Assembly: GCF_030463565.1 (NCBI RefSeq)
Contig: NC_134652.1
Location: 12,377,397 to 12,441,396, forward strand
Length of the DNA: 64,000 bases
Direction: 5' to 3'
DNA from: Pelecanus crispus
Taxonomy: Eukaryota; Chordata; Aves; Pelecaniformes; Pelecanidae
The notes under the pieces were generated by a model, which had not been told where the DNA came from, ran no database searches, and worked only from the letters and a program-made list of their open reading frames with translations. Shown here piece by piece: positions 60,201 through 64,000 of this stretch (positions within the stretch are counted from its first letter, which is position 1; each line of letters starts with the position of its first letter). Position numbers and translations under genes: made by a program.

Positions 60201-62564
60201 TACAGGTGTTATGAAGCTGAGATTGAAGAAATAGATGAGGAGAACGGAACAGCTGCAGTCACATTTGCTGGATATGGCAATGCTGAAGTTACACCTCTGT
60301 TCAACCTCAAGCCTGTGGAAGAGGGAAGAAAAGCAAAAGAGGACAGCGGCAACAAACCCATGTCCAAGTAAGTAATACACAGGCAGAAGTCTGAAAGCTG
60401 CTTTGTGTGGGGTGTGTGTTTCCCACCTGCCCAGCTATTAAAAATTAGTTAATGAAATAGAATCTCTCTTTTCTGAAATTTTACATACCTTTAATTTAAT
60501 CTTCACATGCCTGCCTGAAAAAGGATCTTAAGTCAATCTAACAAATAATGTTTGGTAAATTATTGTGGCTGGTATCATGTACGTTATATATCCTGGCAAG
60601 AAAACATGATAGACTCTGTTTTACTCAGATTATGCTATCTCAAGATATCAAGTATGTAAGCAGTAGATTAAAAAAAAAAAAAGGTTAGTACTCTTTCATT
60701 GACAGCAGAGAGCCTACAAGTTTCAGCCCAGATCTAGTGCAGGCTCTACTCAGATCTGTGATCTGGCTCACGACAGAGCATACTTACCAGTACGAGGGAC
60801 TTTTGCTTCTGCCCTGTCCCTGCATTAGGACAGCTGCATTGAGCCCATCGCTGGGGAGATGTGCTTTGCTCAATATCCTACTGTGTCTAACACAGAAAGG
60901 TATTTTTAAGGGCTGAAAACTTTTTTTGGGGGAACAAAAAAAGGGGTACAATTACAGAGTTTGTTATAGGCAATGATCCCTTCCCTAAGGGATCATTCTG
61001 AGGGGTGCTGCATTGTGGCACAGATCGACTCCTTGAACTTCCTTATCTTTACTGAAGTAACTTATGTTTGTCTTTTCCTTCCATCCCTGTCCAATACTTG
61101 GTAGCATGAGAATCCTGCAAACTTCTGGAAAAGTTAGGGCTTTTCACTTGAATGGGCTATTTAAATTTTCCAAACCCTAGATGTTTCTGAAATGTAGAAG
61201 AGCTGATAAGTAAATTTTCAGTTTCAGAAACGAATTTTATTCAGTCCCATGAGTTGCTGTGTTTGGCATGGTCTTAATCAGGTGGTGGTGGTTGTTGTTG
61301 CTCTTATGCTCAAATATATAAATAAGCAGTGTGGTGCTTATGCATGGAAAGACTTGTTTGGGTTTTTTTCTAGAAGTGGAGAATACTTACAAGCTTTGCT
61401 TTGTGTCATTTACTTATGGAAAACTATTGTGCATGTCTGTCTTACAGGGGTTTTAGTTTCTTACAGGAAAAGGCACAAACATAAAATGTTTCTTTTTTTT
61501 GATTCCTTCTCCCCAGAAAAGAGATGATAGCCCAGCAACGAGAATATAAAAAGAAGAAAGCTTTGAAAAAAGCTCAGAGAATTAAAGAACTTGAACAGGA
61601 ACGAGAGGACCAGAAAGTCAAGTGGCAACAGTTTAACAACAGAGCCTATTCTAAAAACAAAAAAGGCCAGGTTGGTTTGGTTTTGTCAGTATGTGAATAA
61701 CAACAGGATATAGAATTCCGTGCAGTACTTTGGGAGAGAGGAGGAAGTGGTTTTTTAAAGGGATTTAAAGGGGGTTCATCTTTGGGATTCTGAAGTGGGC
61801 GGTTTGGTATTTTGTCCACTTAAAAGGCCTGGTTTTGTCCTGGGTGATTCTGGAGGAGTGCTGTTCTTAAGATGCTGAGCTTGCACTTAGCTTGGAGAGC
61901 TGGGCTCGCTGTCGGTTGCCAGGTCGTGTTTGTTGGAGCTTAGACCTGAGGGCCTCTCTAAACCCCCAAGCCTGACTTCTTGCTGTGTGTATGACCTGGC
62001 AGACGCAGCACTAATTGCCCTGGAATAGCAAGCGTAGTGCAAAAAAGGTAACGAGGGCATTTTAAAGCCTTATTTCATTTTTATCATGGCTTGACCAAGA
62101 GCTGCCAGACATAGTGGTAAAACTTCAGTCTTCCTTATGAACAATTATTAGAGATCATCTTACGAGAGGTAAATTTTATTCATTATTGGCCTGACCCAAG
62201 GTCCCGAGTACCACAGTCACATCCAGTCCTTAGGTGCCAGGAAGTTCTGAGCTCTCCCGTCTCACCCACTGATAATGTGCCACGGATGAGCTGGCCTTCA
62301 GAAAGCATGCCTGTCTATAGAGTAAGAAGTTGGGGATGTTGAACACTTCAAATGGTAACGATTGCTTGTTTTTTTAAGAGCAAGTTAGTAATTATTCAGA
62401 AATGGTGTTTTCTGTTTCATTTGCAGGTAAAGAGGAGTATTTTTGCTTCCCCTGAGAGCGTAACTGGCAAGGTTGGAGTTGGAACATGTGGAATTGCAGA
62501 CAAACCTATGACACAGTATCAAGATACCTCTAAATACAATGTCAGGCATTTGATGCCTCAGTAA
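54149..62564 (+). CDS. SMNDC1: SMNDC1 (SPF30), survival motor neuron domain-containing protein 1, full coding region over five exons
   Basis: The coding exons are 54149-54268, 58152-58294, 60206-60367, 61517-61670 and 62427-62564. They join in frame to 238 residues, the usual length of vertebrate SMNDC1, and every junction is GT-AG. The N-terminal helical region covers about residues 1-50. A Ser-rich linker covers 51-71. The Tudor domain covers about 72-132, with the aromatic cage W83, Y90, F108, Y111 and nearby N113 all present. A Lys/Arg-rich nuclear-localisation and coiled stretch covers about 142-170, and the C-terminus ends in MPQ. From knowledge of the family, the protein is a nuclear spliceosome factor that binds symmetrically dimethylated arginine on Sm and other proteins, and is needed for assembly of the mature spliceosome. 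No frameshift or missing key residue is seen. The start is the first ATG of the inferred mRNA. Paralogy to SMN itself is ruled out by length and by the lack of the SMN YG box. Confidence 0.97.
54269..58151 (+). other. SMNDC1: SMNDC1 intron 2 (3.88 kb)
   Basis: A phase 0 GT-AG intron. It holds T-runs at 54547-54562 and 57801-57814, a strong unused 3' splice site at 55796/55797, an 8-bp hairpin at 55875-55897 and an inverted AGGTCA pair at 57329-57353. No independent gene is seen, and the short open frames lack any recognisable domain. Sequence around 55.3-56.1 kb is repeat-free and keeps several CpGs. Confidence 0.8.
58152..58294 (+). CDS. SMNDC1: SMNDC1 exon 3 (linker and start of Tudor domain)
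   Basis: The acceptor is TTTTATAG|GAAG and the donor is ACA|GTAAGT. It covers residue 41 to part of residue 88. It carries the Ser-rich linker and the first Tudor strands, including the cage tryptophan W83. The length is 143 nt, so the following intron is phase 2. Confidence 0.97.
58295..60205 (+). other. SMNDC1: SMNDC1 intron 3 (1.91 kb)
   Basis: A phase 2 GT-AG intron, AT-rich, with short T-runs and nothing else recognisable. Confidence 0.85.
60206..60367 (+). CDS. SMNDC1: SMNDC1 exon 4 (rest of Tudor domain)
   Basis: The acceptor is CTTTACAG|GTG and the donor is CAA|GTAAGT. The 162 nt encode the rest of the Tudor domain, with cage residues Y90, F108 and Y111 and the AGYGN motif, then the linker up to codon 142, which is split across the next intron. 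Confidence 0.97.
60368..61516 (+). other. SMNDC1: SMNDC1 intron 4 (1.15 kb)
   Basis: A phase 2 GT-AG intron. It contains a perfect 11-bp hairpin with a 4-nt loop at 60972-60997 and an A-run near 60670. No gene is seen. Confidence 0.85.
60972..60997. repeat. Perfect 11-bp hairpin with 4-nt loop in SMNDC1 intron 4
   Basis: AATGATCCCTT, loop CCCT, AAGGGATCATT. Confidence 0.9.
61517..61670 (+). CDS. SMNDC1: SMNDC1 exon 5 (basic nuclear-localisation/coiled region)
   Basis: The acceptor is CTCCCCAG|AAAA and the donor is CAG|GTTGGT. The donor is weak: +3 to +5 depart from the AAG consensus. The 154 nt encode the Lys-rich stretch YKKKKALKKAQRIKELEQ and the helix after it, ending on a full codon (residue 193). 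Confidence 0.96.
61671..62426 (+). other. SMNDC1: SMNDC1 intron 5 (756 bp)
   Basis: A phase 0 intron with a weak GTTGGT donor and a good TTTGCAG acceptor. Nothing else is recognisable. Confidence 0.85.
62427..62564 (+). CDS. SMNDC1: SMNDC1 exon 6, coding part (residues 194-238 and stop)
   Basis: The acceptor is TCATTTGCAG|GTA. The 45 codons include the conserved KRSIFASPE and GTCGIADKPMT segments and end MPQ followed by TAA at 62562-62564. Confidence 0.97.
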   Translation, partial: VKRSIFASPESVTGKVGVGTCGIADKPMTQYQDTSKYNVRHLMPQ

Positions 62565-63205
62565 CAGGGGAAAAAGGAGGAACTTCATCTCTGCAGGGCT
62601 TTACACTTATCTTTTTATCATTATATTTTTCTAAAAGTAAATTATTTGTTGGCACATAGCAAGTAGTCCATTTTGTCACCATCACTTTGGCTTCAGCTGA
62701 TATGAGCCTTAAATCTCCAGTTATTGATTTGACCCCCCTAATCATTAAACTTTTTGTAGTTGCATTAAAATACATTCTGCAGGTAAATGCTTTCATGAAC
62801 TGCTGTTACCTGTTACTCTGAAAGCAGTAGTTATCTGCAGCTTTGATCTCTGGAATCTTCTGTTCATACTAGTAGAGAAATTTGGGTTTTTTTCCTTAAG
62901 AAAAGTGGTGGTATAAAAATGGCACCGTAACAGGCTCCCTTGTTTCTGTAGTCACAGTGCTGTCTGCTGTCTCAGCACCAAGCTCAGCGTTACAGAGCCG
63001 CTGCAGCTGTGGGAGAGAGAGCTGGACTCCATCATAGCTTATATGTCACATGGAATTGCTGAGGAAGTTCTAAATTACTCCCTTACAGATCCACTGAAGA
63101 TCGACTTGTACAGCTGCAAAAGAGGGCAAAACAGGGCCGACAGGGTCTTTATTACTAGTGAGGATTCACGTGCTAGAAACAATAAATCTGACTTCAATTC
63201 CAGTC
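62565..63205 (+). other. SMNDC1: SMNDC1 3' UTR (right end inferred)
   Basis: AT-rich sequence after the TAA. Possible early polyadenylation signals are ATTAAA at 62744 and 62764. The canonical AATAAA lies at 63181-63186 and is followed within about 60 nt by a T-rich run (63243-63254), as expected of a downstream element. A longer form using ATTAAA at 63900 is possible. Confidence 0.6.
63181..63186 (+). terminator. SMNDC1: Candidate main polyadenylation signal AATAAA for SMNDC1
   Basis: This is the only canonical AATAAA hexamer noted between the stop codon and the window end on the + strand. It lies about 620 nt past the stop codon and has a T-rich stretch downstream. The upstream ATTAAA motifs at 62744 and 62764 could give a short 3' UTR. 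Confidence 0.55.
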
Positions 63206-64000
63206 TGAATTTCCTGCACTAGAAGTTAAGTGGAGGAGATTCTTTTTTTTTTTTAAATACTCATCAAATTTTAATGGGAGGTTATTGAAGGGTTATTGAA
63301 ATATAACCAGAAAACCATAGGACAAAGTGTTTAGGCTCCAATTTCAAAGTAGAGAACTGTACTTAAAAATACCCACCCCGCTGCTCCCTAAGGGTCAGAG
63401 AGTTGGAGAACACGCAGGGTTGTGCTTTCCCCTCTTGTCGATCGGGTAGGTTGGATGGTGCGGTCACAGACCTGGAATACGCGGCAAGGGCTTGTGGCTG
63501 GGCCTCCTCCATCCAGGCAAGTAGAAGTGCAGCACAGCAGCTGCGAGTGCTAGATCCCACTTAGGTAGTTGTGAGTAAAGGTTAGTCTGAAGTTTCTGTC
63601 CTTAAGTAATTGACTGGCCCTAGTGTTCGTTGTGACTTCGGCTGTATTACAGTGCTGCTGAGCCCCTTCGATTTTATTCAGGAAACCACGTGTAAAAGCT
63701 CTTGCTTTCTTGTATTTTATATGTGACTTGCTTTCCTCTGTTACTTGTCTCTCACTTACGGTAGTGGTGCCATCTCTGAATCCCTGATGTGTTTAAAGAA
63801 GTTAATGGGTAGCCCTGTATACAATGTAGATATTATTTTTGTAAAATCTAGGGCTGAGTTAATGGACAAGAGTACATCGGCTGTTTCCCCCATCGAATAA
63901 TTAAAGGGTGTGTCTTGTCCATTAACCCTGACCATTATTTCCCTGTATATTATGTTAATGTAGCTCATTTTGTAATTTGTTAACTAGATCAGGTCCCGTC
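63206..64000. other. SMNDC1 downstream flank or extended 3' UTR
   Basis: No coding frame is supportable here. The stretch holds a T-run (63243-63254), a perfect 13-bp inverted repeat (63858-63870 and 63914-63926) and an ATTAAA at 63900 followed by GT-rich sequence. If human gene order holds, a convergent MXI1 gene would lie to the right of the window. Confidence 0.5.
63858..63926. repeat. Perfect 13-bp inverted repeat, 43-bp spacer
   Basis: GTTAATGGACAAG at 63858-63870 is the exact complement of CTTGTCCATTAAC at 63914-63926. It lies downstream of the likely SMNDC1 polyadenylation site and encloses an ATTAAA at 63900. Confidence 0.9.

Noticed and set aside
1..64000. Search for a CRISPR array, operon, phage or other prokaryotic-type system, and for intact endogenous retroviruses
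   Set aside because: The window is vertebrate nuclear DNA. No spaced repeat array, no LTR pair and no retroviral gene segment was recognised.

Overview
This is a vertebrate nuclear window, most likely from a bird. Two CR1 LINE copies end in the avian-type tail of repeated ATTCTATG/GATTCTATGA units. Transposon density is very low, with about 2% recognisable by eye. One compact six-exon gene spans roughly 9 kb, next to a long gene-poor flank. The species cannot be fixed from the sequence alone.

One protein-coding gene can be supported: SMNDC1 (SPF30, survival motor neuron domain containing 1) on the + strand at the right end. Its CpG-island promoter lies at about 52.7-53.9 kb, followed by a non-coding first exon ending at 53448. 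Five coding exons (54149-54268, 58152-58294, 60206-60367, 61517-61670, 62427-62564) join in frame to a complete 238-residue protein. The 3' UTR probably ends just after the AATAAA at 63181. The protein is a nuclear splicing factor with one Tudor domain whose aromatic cage is intact.

Positions 1 to about 52.5 kb contain no gene I can support. All long open frames there are chance frames, frames in GC-rich or pyrimidine-rich DNA, or pieces of CR1. What can be seen is: CR1 fragments (20.3-20.7, 32.2, 33.3 and 51.7-52.5 kb); a MITE-like sequence with long inverted arms near 3.2 kb; five degraded MIR/L2-type SINE fossils (11.5, 24.1, 25.1, 42.2 and 47.2 kb); several microsatellites and short tandem duplications; an isolated CpG-rich patch near 47.9 kb; and several repeat-free stretches that look like conserved non-coding or enhancer DNA, which needs alignment to prove. 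In human, SMNDC1 lies between MXI1 and DUSP5. If that order holds here, the gene-free left side is the SMNDC1-DUSP5 interval, and MXI1 should lie beyond the right edge.

I found no evidence for a new multi-gene system. The observations most worth checking are: a strong unused 3' splice site in SMNDC1 intron 2 that would put a stop codon at the first base of a new exon (possible poison exon); a GGCCTG hexanucleotide array in intron 1; paired CACGTGACCG boxes beside a G20 run in the promoter; a 13-bp perfect inverted repeat in the 3' flank; and the palindromic element near 3.2 kb.
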